From the NCBI GenBank assembly GCA_014529385.2, contig CM043952.1, positions 155,473,057 through 155,537,056 of the forward strand: 64,000 nucleotides of DNA, read 5' to 3'. Each line of letters begins with the position of its first letter. The stretch's first letter is position 1. Origin of the DNA: Adiantum capillus-veneris. Lineage: Eukaryota; Streptophyta; Polypodiopsida; Polypodiales; Pteridaceae. The position numbers were made by a program, and so were the translations under genes. The notes under the pieces are model-generated. The model saw only the letters and a program-made list of their open reading frames with translations, had not been told where the DNA came from and did not search any database. Positions 47,460 through 58,400 of this stretch are shown here, piece by piece.

Positions 47460-47815
47460 ACCTCCTTTTTCCATCTCTTGAATATTGCCACAAAAATTAA
47501 CAAAGGTACTGTTGAGAATATTGCTCCTGTAAAGCTGATCTACAATTAGGGAGAGAAAGTGGGGACGTCTTCTGAGGCAGTGCTTCTTGCCAAGCTTGGG
47601 ATTTGCCTATTCTCTTATGGATTGGTCGTTCAATCTGTATACGATGGTGGCTCTGTGTTTGACCCTGCGGTCCTGGACTTGACAGAGAATTTTTCTTCTG
47701 GTGTGTCCACAGTGGCTGGGCTATCCTACACTGGCTGCAGCTCCGCACATGTTTCAGCTATGCCTCAACAGTGGTTTCATGAAGGACGATGCAATTCCAA
47801 CGGTGCCAGAGGTTG
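47460..47815 (+). pseudogene. RPP0: Ribosomal protein P0 (large subunit stalk) pseudogene fragment
   Basis: After a TTTTCAG acceptor-like sequence the translation reads [20 protein letters not shown], then IAPVKLI, a stop, then [40 protein letters not shown] and [12 protein letters not shown]. In the next phase [11 protein letters not shown] completes the conserved block. This order matches the middle of eukaryotic P0, the stalk protein that anchors P1/P2 on the 60S subunit. At least one stop, a short deletion after DLTE and one frameshift make it non-functional. The N-terminal rRNA-binding part and the acidic C-terminal tail are missing. The acceptor suggests a genomic duplicate rather than a processed copy. 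Confidence 0.88.
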
Positions 47816-48191
47816 ATCAGTCGTTATATTCGTGATAGCTTTTATGCATTATAGTTAGTTTGTTTTGTCAAGCATGTAGTTGGTTTTCAATAAGCAAAAC
47901 AGTACACTCACACCAAACTCTCATTGGGAATGAAGTTGTGTATTGAGTCGTGTCTTTGTCGTTATGATGTAGTTGAGCCATTCCTCGTGTAGCCATTTGC
48001 TTTGGGATAGCGACCTAGTGCATTGCCTATATTGAGATGTTTTTCAGTCCAATCAAATTGAGTCCAAGTCGTGTAAGCTCAAATTGTAAGTCCTTCCCCC
48101 TGGATGCGGCATTGGAAGTGACAGTCCTCAAGTCAAATTTGTGTCCTTAGATCAATCCAATTCCTCAATAAAAAAAGATAAAGGGGGGAGG
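47816..48191. other. No gene recognised; purine tract at the end
   Basis: ATAAAGGGGGGAGG (48178-48191) resembles a polypurine tract and is followed immediately by a TG start. Confidence 0.4.
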
Positions 48192-48336
48192 TGTGGTGTG
48201 TGGGTCTCGTAGGTGTGTCTGACCACCTAGTGTGGCCAGAGGACACTAGCTGTAGGTTCTTGGCATATGTAACCAACTCTCTCCTCTCTATAAAAGAGGC
48301 TGCTGACTCATAGAGAGACAAGCTAGTTTTGGAGCA

Positions 48337-48380
<44 letters not shown>

Positions 48381-48396
48381 CTCCTGTGACGAGTAC
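48192..48396 (+). repeat. Possible LTR fragment with TATA box and (CT)n
   Basis: Starts TGTGGTGTGTGG after the purine tract, with CTATAAAAGAG at 48289-48299 as TATA candidate and a (CT)n run to 48376. The layout parallels the LTR at 44308, but the sequences differ. The end is lost where the Mutator-like copy begins. Confidence 0.4.
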
Positions 48397-48836
48397 GTCC
48401 CAATATTTCAAAATTTCCCAAAATACCCTTGTATGTATTTTGGTTGGATTGTTCAAGATTTTCTAATCTTAATTCTTTTTGACAATTGATATCTATTTTT
48501 GACTGCTTAGAATGTAATTTGTCACAAATTACCTGGCAAAAAAGGAAATTGTGTTTAAAAATAATGAAGAAATTCATCTTCAAAACCTACATAACCGACT
48601 TAAATTCTACTTTAAGCATCTTGTATTGATAGACAATTACTCTTCTTATGAAAAGCTTTAAAAAAATATCTTTAGAGAAATTTAATCTCACAACCTGGGG
48701 CATTTTGGAAAATTTGAAGGGCATTTTGGGAATTCATGTGACAAAATATTGGGAGTATTCTAGCAATTCCTGGAAATCAAGGGGTATTTTGGGAATTTCC
48801 ACAAATTAAAGTGGTATGTTTGTAATTTTTCTTTCC
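48397..48836. mobile_element. Decayed Mutator-like element, second copy
   Basis: Aligns with 650-1045 and 1476-1530 of the first copy (TTTGGTTGGATTGTTCA, TAATTTGTCACAAATTACC, GGGTATTTTGGGAATTTCC). The outer 30-35 bp of the left terminal repeat is missing and the right end is diverged, so no target duplication is visible. It lacks the captured segment. Confidence 0.75.
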
Positions 48837-50547
48837 AAAAAATTGGCAAACCTACATATGAGGAAGAATTGCCTAAATGTGGAATTCTTCCAGGGCCTTC
48901 AGTGCATGGTGCAGACATTGTATGCTCTAGAAGCACTGAGCTTTTTGTTGTGTGAAAGCTCGTTAACAGCGCTTATAGACACTACACGGGGCGAGGCTCT
49001 AAGATCCCAGGTCACACCTCCTCTCTCCTTTTCTAAGGGAGATTCGTAATGGTTGAATGACGGCCATGTGCCAACTTTTGATTTGAAGAGTGCATCCTAC
49101 AAGCGAGGAGGGGAAAGCCCTCCCAAAAATATAACCTATTCCCTAGCTTTTTTCATAGTGCTAGTAGGTGCAAAATTTCCATTTAAAATTATTGCCATTC
49201 TTTTCTCCTTTTTTGCAATTAGAAGGTGGCTTCCCCCCACTCACTCTGGTTGCGACCTAGTCCTTACACTACATCTCTTCAAAATCTGTAGGTTTTTTCA
49301 CCCTCAGATTTAAAATTTAGAGTTAAATCTCAAAACTTATTGGAGGGATTGCACTAAACCTAAGCTTTTTTTTAGCACTAAAGTGTGTGAATGAAGCAAT
49401 GGCCCCGGTATGCAAGACCTTGCCCATAGATTATTAAATCAATCATCTTCTACCTCCACTACTAGAAATTTGATCGATCTCACTCATTCCTTGGTGGCAT
49501 AAATGGATTTGCAAAGTTGAGAGATGAATAGGTCAAATATAGGGGAGAAAAATGTGAAGAAGAAGAGGCTAATATTTGTGGATGCAAGTGTGGTACTGCA
49601 GGAGGATAGCCATAGGCGTGAGTTTGTTACGATCATTGAACCCATGGGTGGAAGAGGGTATGCATTTTCACGCAGGATTAGATAGAATATTGGTCGAAGG
49701 TAAAGGTTGAAAAGCTGGTATGGACGATTAGAAGAATTGAACCATGACATAAGATGACATGTTTTGGACCCTACAAAATTGAACAGATAGATGTGGATGA
49801 TTCATTCATGTTGGCTCACATCATATTAAGCATGGGGTTGTAGCACCATGTTTTTGGGGTCACAACAAATACATTACATCTAGGTCAAACCTTGGGGGTT
49901 CATGAAGGGTAATGTTTGGTTTTGCAATATAAGCAACATGCACACTTGGAAATATTGTTAAGGGGCAAGATCAAAGCTAACAAAAAAAACTTAGATTAGA
50001 GTTTATTTGGAAACTTCATTACAATTGAATTAATTAAAGAGGTTATTATTGTGTGCACTCACACATGTTTTCCAGTTTGGCATAGAGGGATCAAGGGCAA
50101 AGGGAGTTACATACTCTATGAAGTTGTGTAATTTTCCATGATGTACCAACAAAGACTTTCAAAAGAGGGATTCCAAGAGGTTTCCTTATGTGCCACGCAA
50201 GAATATCTACTATGCGTTTCTCCAAATTTTAGTTTTGAACTCTCAAGCCCATGAGGACATGCTCCAAGCACCCTTCACCAAGATGGAGCTCTTTCAAACC
50301 TTGGGTGCAGCACGACCAAATGTATAGCAATACTTTAAGTGTCTGAGGTTGTAAGAGTTTTACATTGTAGGGTATTTTGTTGTCGGCTATTGTCGATCTG
50401 AGATGTGGCCTAAAGTGTTTATCGGAGTAAGCACAAGTTTTTGGAGTTCGTTTTATAATGAGGTTCTTGGATTTAGTGTTAATGCTTGCTAGCACATTTT
50501 TTATATTTGTTTGTGACTATGTATCAAGGTGCATGTGCACATATTAA
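48837..50547. other. No gene recognised
   Basis: Frames up to 88 codons without recognisable motifs. GPYKIEQIDVDDSFMLAHII near 49763 could be a relic of a retroelement integrase C-terminus, but this is weak. Confidence 0.35.
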
Positions 50548-51882
50548 CACTAGGTTGGTAACCTAACAGGACATAAAAGTGTCCTTTCAGGGTTTTGAAA
50601 AAAACCTCCAAAACCATAGTAGATCCACTCATTTTGTAAAATCCTTTCATGAGGTTATAGTTCAAGGCCTACTACACATGGAAAAAATAAGAAACTTGTA
50701 AAATTTCTCATCTTTTGGTCACACTGAGCCTCCAAAGTTGATGGACCATTACATTTTCATCAAATTAGTCATTTCTTACGTTTTGTTGCATAAAAATAAG
50801 ATTAGGGATTTTTGTAGGACTTGAGATAAATTCCCTAGTTAACTTCAATGGGTTGGTGATCAGAACATATGATTGCTTCTCACTCACTATTTTTTGTTTT
50901 GCCAAAAGAAATAGGTACAAAAAAGTTGAATTTTTACCATTCTGCAAACCTATCATCAAAGTTTCTATAGCCACGCTCAATACAAATAATATATGCACGT
51001 TTTCTTAGTTCCCTATTGTCCTTTAGGTTCATAAGGAGCCTTGGAGCATGTCAAAAGAATAATACATCTCTTACTAAGGGGAATCTTGGGGACAAAGATG
51101 AAGTGCTAAATACAGCAAACATGAAAAAGCTAACATGAAAAAGCTAGGTTCAACATTATGAGTTGTAGAATGCCATAGAAACTATTCAATATCTAGCCAA
51201 ATTTGATCCTTATGACTAGATATGGTTATTACCTACAAAATGCATGTAGTTGTCACAAGAAACTAACAATATTGAAAAAGCTATACTTGATATACTAGAA
51301 TGTTTCGTTTTCTTCTATGATTGAAAAAATCAACCATCGTTGTCTACTATGCAAAATAGGGTATTAGGTGCCCCAAAACTCAAGGAATATTAGCTTTATG
51401 TTACAATATGTGACATAGAAAATCAAAACTGCATTTGGATATCATGAAAGCCACCAAAAAAATCATAGAAGAGCTAAAATTGGCTAAAAAACAGGATTTG
51501 ACAATTTTTATAATTTGTTCATAACTTACAACTTTAACATTTATTTCTCCCTAGAAGCATTTGGACATGTTGAGGACTACTAAAGATAGTTCTCTAGCAT
51601 TATAGACCTCACAAACATGAATTCTAGAGTGGTATAGTTGCAAAAAGTTGAAAAAATTCAAAAACAGGACCCGTTTTTTCACACAGTTTAGGTTGTGATA
51701 TGTTGTGCAAGGACAAGGTTAAAGATGGAATTGATATTCCAAAAAAATGTCAAGTTTTTTTCAGCTCATGAGACAACTTTCTAGACAGATAGCACCTCCA
51801 AATCCATTTTGAAACTCTTGACATAATTCAAGGAAAATGGTCACTACACAGGACATAAAAGTGTCCCATTACCAACCTAGTG
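50548..51882. mobile_element. Terminal-inverted-repeat element flanked by TTAA
   Basis: Both ends read CACTAGGTTGGTAA inwards (14-bp perfect terminal repeat). TTAA lies on each side (50544-50547, 51883-51886). Just inside each end is GGACATAAAAGTGTCC, itself a palindrome-like sequence. No transposase frame; the longest ORF is 77 codons. TTAA flanks suggest a piggyBac-type duplication, whereas CACTA starts suggest the CACTA superfamily, but the 3-bp flanks TAA and TTA do not match as a CACTA duplication should. Confidence 0.65.
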
Positions 51883-51991
51883 TTAAAGTAAGAGTATGGT
51901 TCTTTTGTTTGATACTATTTGAGAGGCAACATATTTACTTTGCTACACTATCCTCTACAGAGTAGCTATTGAGGTCTTGATCTAGTATTTC

Positions 51992-53312
51992 TCATTGTAT
52001 GTGCTCGCTCGCTTTCTTGTTTGCTCGGAAGTACTCGCTCGAGGATTGAGATTCCTCGATTATGCCCAGTTCAATTTTTTGCTCTTGAAAGATATCTAAA
52101 GTTTTCTGCACCTTGAGATCATCAAATTCATTTTTAAGATCATCATACCATTTTTGAAGAAGTATATATTTATCATGCTCTTCTTCCTTTGCAAAACTTT
52201 GGTATGGAATATTTACTAAAGAGATCATTCTCTTTCTTAATTCCAACCACACTTGTTCTCCTTGTTTTCTGACTTCATTCTTCAATACTTTAACATCATG
52301 AGGTAACAAATACCACCCATCTAGATCCAAATCCTCATCACACATTTCCCTCAGTTTTGTTTCCAGTTCCTAACAAGCCTGAACCCTGCTCAAAAGTACA
52401 TTGTTGTCAGATTGTAATTTAGAGTAATCATTACCCAAGATTTCAATTATTTAAGGTTGTCATCCACTGTTCCTTCCAAGATTGAATCATGTCTGATGAC
52501 TTCTCCCTTCTTTGCAACTGAGTTCTATAAAATTCCACAGAACTGTTAGCACTCTGTAAGTCATCTTTCAGTTTAGGAATCATACCCTCCTGATCTGAAA
52601 TCGGTTTGGTATCCTCCTCAGTTCTTTTAGAAACAGTTTGTAGTTGAGCGATCTAAGTTTCCAACTGAAACTTCTCTCTTTGGAGTACTGAATTGTTCAG
52701 TTGGCTCTTTGATGCAAAGTTATTAACAAGGTCAAGAGCTTTATAAACCTCAGAAATTGTTATTTGATTGCCAAACTTACTGAACAGTACACCTTCCCCC
52801 AAATCTGGTTTGACTTCTTCTGCAGGACTCTCTATTTTCCTCCTCTTCAACTTCAAGGATGACTTAGAAGAAAAAACATGACCTGCATTAACATTTACTG
52901 GGGGTTTTGGTGTTTGCATCAAAGTATCTAGATCAGTATCAAACGGATCTCCCAAACTTCTCCATAGATTTTCCTCCTCCTGTTCTGTTTTTAAGAGTGT
53001 CATGTCTTGGACTTGAAAATCTTGTTGTTTCTTTGCCATGTTCTCTGAATGAGGACCGTCCACTTCTGCTTGTTTGTTACCCTCAATATGTCCCCCAAAA
53101 GCAAAGTCTTGGCTACTTAAACCTGTCAATGTTGTCATACTCATAGCATGAACATGTAGGGCAATCAGGAAAGCCCCAATCTTGGTAGATCTATCCTTTC
53201 TTTTCTTTTTCTGAAACACCTCTGAGCTTATCCTTTGACACAATAAGTTAGCCCAACCAATTTGTCTACCACATTCTGCAGAATGAAGAATACCATAGTT
53301 CTCTTTAGAAAT
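51992..53312 (-). pseudogene. ORF1-like coiled-coil reading frame of a retroelement
   Basis: Minus-strand frames 53243-52653 and 52345-51992, with the intervening 300 bp readable past a few stops. The first is open upstream to about 53312, reading GILHSAECGRQIGWANLLCQ, then a basic KKKRKDRSTK and KIGAFLIALHVHAMSMTTL. The remainder is charged with heptad-like spacing (YDDLKNEFDDLKVQKTLDIF). The N-terminal layout (aromatic-rich start, basic patch, hydrophobic helix) recalls the ORF1-like frame at 39233-42288, but a close alignment was not made. No enzymatic motif. Inverted repeats at 53305 cut the 5' end. Confidence 0.45.
51998..52060. repeat. CGAGCGAG-rich segment, right (inverted) copy
   Basis: CTCGCTCGAG at 52034-52043 is the reverse complement of the left copy's CTCGAGCGAG, and both are followed inward by CCGAGC(A/G)AA after a 5-7 bp gap. 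Confidence 0.55.
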
Positions 53313-54170
53313 GTATTATCAAGAAAACAATCAAGGACAATTTTTGAATTCAAACTGCAAAACGGCTAGATTATTTAAATTCAAATTTTCCCCGAGAATG
53401 AAATTTAAAATCTAGCATGCAAAACCATATCATGTAACAAATATATGGAAAAAATTTAGCATGTAAATCACATATTTATAATCTCCACTCAAATTAGTGA
53501 TCATATCTATCATGAAGAGAATGGAGTTTAGGAGGGCCTCTTTATTTGCCATGAAATTATGGAGGTGATTAACATTTTGACAAATAGGTGCATGTCATGT
53601 GTGCAAATATGGGGAGTGTGTAAGAGAGGTGTAAGAATGGTCAAAGGATGCACTTTTTCCCCAAAAAAATAGTGTGGACAACTTTATAAATTTTGGCCTT
53701 CCATAACTTTTACATACAATCTCCGATTTGAGTGGAGATTATAGATCTGTGATCTACATGCTAAGCTCTTTCCGTATTTATGTTACATGATATGGTTTTG
53801 CCTGCTAGATTTTAAATTTCATTTTTGGGGGAAATTTTAAATTCAAATAAACTAGTTGCTTTGCCAATTTGAATTCAAAAGATGTCCTGTGATTGCTTTC
53901 TTAATACTAGAGATTTGACTCCTTCAAACTGCCAAATAAAGAGGCCCTCCTAGACCCCGTTCTCTTCTCAATGGTAGGAGTTAAGGAAGGTCAAAAAAAT
54001 CATAAAGTTGCCCACCCCCTTTTGGGAGGGAAGTGCATCATTTGACCACTCTTACACACCCACCATTCTTGCACACACATGGCGTACACCTATTTGTCAA
54101 AATGTTAATCACCTTCATAATATCATGGAAAACAAAGAGGCCCTCCTTGACCCCATCCTCTTCCTAATGG
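53305..54170. repeat. Interleaved inverted repeats (A-B'-A'-B)
   Basis: 53305-53504 pairs with the reverse complement of 53712-53916 (shared text AAAACCATATCATGTAAC). 53519-53702 pairs with the reverse complement of 53986-54170 (shared TTTGTCAAAATGTTAATCACC). A cap, AATAAAGAGGCCCTCCT, occurs at three places: inverted near 53530 and direct near 53936 and (as a variant) 54134. This looks like two copies of a non-coding foldback element rearranged together. No coding frame. Confidence 0.75.
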
Positions 54171-54191
54171 TGGAACCTCTTTGATTGTGCA

Positions 54192-54353
54192 TATTGTCAA
54201 TTGAAGGTTGTGGAGCATCCATGCTTCTTTCTCTAGGCTTGTAGTGCTTCATTGAATCTTTGAAGGACTACTTATTGCCAATTGAAGTTTGTGGAGCATC
54301 CACACTTCCTGCTCTAGGCTTGTAGTGCTTCATTGAAGCTTTGAAGGACTACT
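54192..54353. repeat. Tandem duplication, 81-bp unit
   Basis: ATTG(T/C)CAATTGAAG starts each copy (54192, 54273); the copies are about 90% identical by eye. Confidence 0.85.
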
Positions 54354-55110
54354 TATAAAACCCCTTAGCTACGAATTTTTCACCAATAGAAGGGATCCTT
54401 TTCCTATTCAATTTGTAAATTTTTTGAAAATTATTTTTTCAACATTGTTCTATATGTGAAAATGTCAGAAAATATAGTTCAAACAATAATCCCTACTATT
54501 GAACCCATGTGATAGGAATTTTTTTATTGTAGTGAGTCCCACGAGTCTTAAAAGTTTTGCAGGGGTTGAAAATATGGTGTATTACCCACCCTTGCGAAGT
54601 TTCATGCACATTTGAAATCATTTCACCGGTCCATGGCTTCACAATCACCATGTTTTTTTTGTAGGGCTCCCTATGGCCAAAAATGGCCATCGTGGAACCC
54701 TAAACCGATAAAACGGTTTTAAATGTCCACCACTGAACTTTGCATGGGTGGGTGATATTGTGCATACCTTGCCCTTTCAAAGTCTCATGGCCATATGAAA
54801 CCGTTTTGTCACAATTGCCATAATATTATTTTTCCCATGGCGCTCATTTGGGACCCTGTGCCAAACATATAGCTATAGGGCAAGAGGGTTTTTTATTCCA
54901 ATTAAATATTGTAAGGTTTTTGACTCACACAAGACTTTAAGAATACAAAAATATATAACATAGTTTACAATTGGAATGTGCATTAGCTTCAATTATAGGC
55001 TCTAAAAACCCAATTACAATTTGATTGCATATGGTAACATTGGTATGGGGGGTATTTTTGCAAGCATTTTATAGTGAGTGCTTTTTTCAAGCATATTCCA
55101 AAAAGATTTT
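54354..55110. other. No gene recognised
   Basis: AT-rich, no frame or repeat recognised. Confidence 0.4.
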
Positions 55111-55226
55111 ATAGAGAGAATATGAGAAAAAGAGAGAGAGAGAGAGAGAGAGAGAAGGGGGAGAAAGAATTAGACGATGGGATAGAGAAAGAGAGTGGTC
55201 ACTTTCAAGCATCCGCACATTGGGGG

Positions 55227-55295
<69 letters not shown>

Positions 55296-55490
55296 TGCAT
55301 ACCACAAAGACTTATCCTCTCTCTTATCTTGACTCTTCCTCCCTCTCTCTCCATCTCCACAGAGAGAGAATAAGCAAGAGAGAGGAAGAGAGGTAGAGAG
55401 ATAGAGAGACAAGGGGGAGAAGGACAAAGAGAGAGGGAGAGAGAGGGAGAGATAGAGAGACAAAGGGGGAGAGTGATAGAGAGAGCGAGG

Positions 55491-55569
<79 letters not shown>
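55111..55569. repeat. Cluster of (GA)n microsatellites, purine-only strand
   Basis: Main runs at about 55131-55155, 55229-55294 and 55495-55569, with GA-rich text between. Nearly all of the plus strand here is purine. Long RE/LS-repeat reading frames are low-complexity artefacts. Confidence 0.95.
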
Positions 55570-55570
<1 letters not shown>

Positions 55571-56890
55571 CATGCATACCGTAAGTAACAAAATACATCA
55601 TCCCAAAAATTCTAGACAACAAAAACAAAGCTTAAAAAAACTTGAACATTCATTATTCATAGAATGCATGAAAATGCCATTTTATAGCCCCTATAGCATG
55701 AATAGATGGTTGATGTTACATGCTAACCACCTCATACCCTTTGGCACAATGTAAAAAAACATTATAAAACATTGCATTGTCATGTTCAGCAAGCCAAACA
55801 GACGCGCTCCAAGATCATATCCAAAACTGGAAACTATTGATAAACCTTCATCATAAGAGTTTCGAAATTGGAAATATGCGGAGGAGGAAGAGTTGATGGT
55901 AAAATACATTGAAGAACATGTTTTCTAGTTGAAGGTCAAAAGAACCTACTCCTCTCTATACATATTCTATGGTGAGGCCCCGTAAAAGGTGTGCTCCAGT
56001 TAATGTGTATCACCAAATGTGTCTCAACATTTGAGAATCCCACATGTCAATAAAACCTCACCTCAACCCTCCATAGGCTCATCACACTGGACTATGGTCA
56101 AGCTTATAAATGACTATCTTCCAATCAATTCTCAAAAATGATCAAGACTGCCGTATGTGCCAATAACCCGGAGTGTATATTACTGCCAACAAAGTAGGAT
56201 TTGCCCACAAATATGTGCCAATAAGTTGAAAGCACTGCAAGAAACCTTACGGGGATAACACGCTCTCAAAAGAGATAATCGGCACTCAAAACATTCTCAC
56301 GCATAAACCATAGAGCAAGCACTACTCCTATGCATCCCACAATGATATATGCTGCAAATATCTTTGAACAATTGTCAAGAGTACTGTATCCAACTGTACT
56401 TGTAAGCTATGAATGTAATCAATAAATCCAAATGATGACTATATGCATTATCAAAACAAGAGTGGCATACATAAGCCAAACCCTCTCTTAAAATTGTAAT
56501 GAAGAGAGCACAATTGTGTTCAATAGCCAAAAATCAAATCTCTCTAAAAACCTGTGACTACCTACTGCTTGATATCAAAAGCTCTCATATGTAGCTAGGT
56601 ATGATCCTTTAGCCATCCCAAGTGCCTCATCAGCTGCCTTCAACTATACACGTGTGTATTGGGAAGAGTGAGGCCAAGGAGTGTGTGTGCACTCCGCTCT
56701 TTGATGCCAAAAAGCTCCTTTCCTCTATGTCTGGTCAAAGCCAAGATGCCACCCCAGGAGGGCATGCATCAAAAAGGAAGTGAATGTATGTATCGATCCC
56801 TTCTCTCTGTTGTGCAAAAAATCCATTCTCTCTATTGTGAAAAACCAGTGAAGGCCAAAGCATGACTTGCATTACAGTATTTTGTGCTAT
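55570..56890. other. No gene recognised
   Basis: Several frames of 60-97 codons, none with a recognisable motif. Confidence 0.4.
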
Positions 56891-57086
56891 TGAAGAGCCT
56901 TTTCTTGCATTTTTAATTTCTACAACACACAAAACTTCTAGCTCTATTGTGATCTTTGCGGTACTATAAGCCTTGCTTAGCTTGTGTATTTGAAGAGCCT
57001 TTTCTTGCATTGTTAATCTCTTCAACACACAAAACTTCCAGCTCTATTTTGATCTTTATGGTACTGTAAACCTTGCTTAGCTTGTG
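56891..57086. repeat. Tandem duplication, 100-bp unit
   Basis: TGAAGAGCCTTTTCTTGCAT begins each copy (56891 and 56991); about 92% identical by eye. Confidence 0.9.
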
Positions 57087-58019
57087 AGCCAACACCCTTC
57101 CAAGCAAGTATGGCATTTCCTTTGCCCAAGAAAATCGTCAGGTTTCAAGGGCAGTTTAGCATGGTGATAGGTAAGCTACCTGGTGGAGAAAACTCCAAAG
57201 GGAAGGTTGAAGCAAGTCCTGTAGTACTTGGGCCTTTGACCTGAGGTACTTGGTCATTGCCATGCCCATAATTTTCAGTGATGTGGGTCTCTCAAGGGCT
57301 CTGCGCTAAGAGAGTAGATAAACCTCGCCTCTTAGGCAGACAAGTCCTCACGTAGTCTAGGGAAAACTAGTAACAAAAGCGTCTGCCTTAGGATTCTAGG
57401 TGCAATTGAAGTCTTTATAGTCTCTCTTCCTTTCATATTTTAATTTGTATATATCTTTTTCTATTTTGTTTTGGGGAGACGACAATGGTACCAATCCCCA
57501 ACTCCCAAAACAAAAACTTAGCTTGAGTTAGTAATTAATGCTACCTATAATATATTTGAAGCTCTAAAAACCCCAATCTTTGAAGCACAGCGTAAAGTTT
57601 TTTCTGTGTAGCTCATAAAATACAACCTTAGCCTGCTATGAAGCCAATGCACACAAAAACGGTGAATCCCTTCCACTGAGCTCTTATGCCAGTTGAAAGG
57701 AGTGAAAAAATGTGGATGGGTGCATGCATACATGCTTGTGTGGTCAGGGAGAAGGAGAGTACACAGTGTGTGTGGTAAAGCCCTTTGGGAGGAACACAAA
57801 GAGGAGACTCACCTCCAAACTGAGAATAAACTAGTAAAGCTAAATATTTAAGCAATGGAGGTAGTCATGGTAGCCAAAGCCAAGGAGGATGTTGATCCAA
57901 CCCATTAAGAAACTCTTCAAGAATCACTTTTAAAAGCAAAATATTGTGTGAAAGAGATCAATGGAAAGATAAGGGGGAAATGGAGAAAGCAATCAACTAG
58001 AAGAGACAAAAATGAGAGA
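57087..58019. other. No gene recognised
   Basis: No supported frame. TTTGGGGAGACGACAATGG near 57470 is unremarkable purine-rich sequence. Confidence 0.4.
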
Positions 58020-58400
58020 AGCTCAATAAGTCCACTTTTGCAAATATAGACCCTCCAAATTTTTATGGATCCATTAAAGACCCCAAAGACTTCAAGCAAC
58101 CCTAGAGATTTGTTTGCAATGCCTTTGAATCCCTTTCAGTGGCCCAAAAAAGGCAAGTGGTCTAGGCCGCAAAGCTCAAGGGTAAGATGAAAGACCTACG
58201 TACTCCTCTACCAACTAGATGATGATGTCATCTACCTGCCAATGGAGATAGTGAGAAATAATATCAACATGGAGTGGGAGGACTAGGAAATGGAGCTTGC
58301 CACTCTTACACTAGAAGGTTATGAGCTACTAGACAATCATGTCAAAATGTGCACTAACAACTTTGTGGATGGATAGCTCAAATGGGGAATGAAATGTTTC
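58020..58400 (+). pseudogene. Possible retroelement Gag relic
   Basis: Read past stops, one phase gives STFANIDPPNFYGSIKDPKD, then FVCNAFESLSVAQKRQVV and AAKLKGKMKD, a layout like the capsid region of plant Gag (PPNFYGS..., FESLS.AQK). There is no adjoining pol or LTR, so this is tentative. Confidence 0.35.

Noticed and set aside
47497-47748. Minus-strand 83-aa frame
   Set aside because: Antisense to the P0 pseudogene, whose plus-strand reading is unambiguous.
43438-52048. GATTT/GATTG as target duplication of the CGAGCGAG-bounded block
   Set aside because: Four of five bases match, but similarity continues outward past these bases, so they may be part of the inverted repeat itself.
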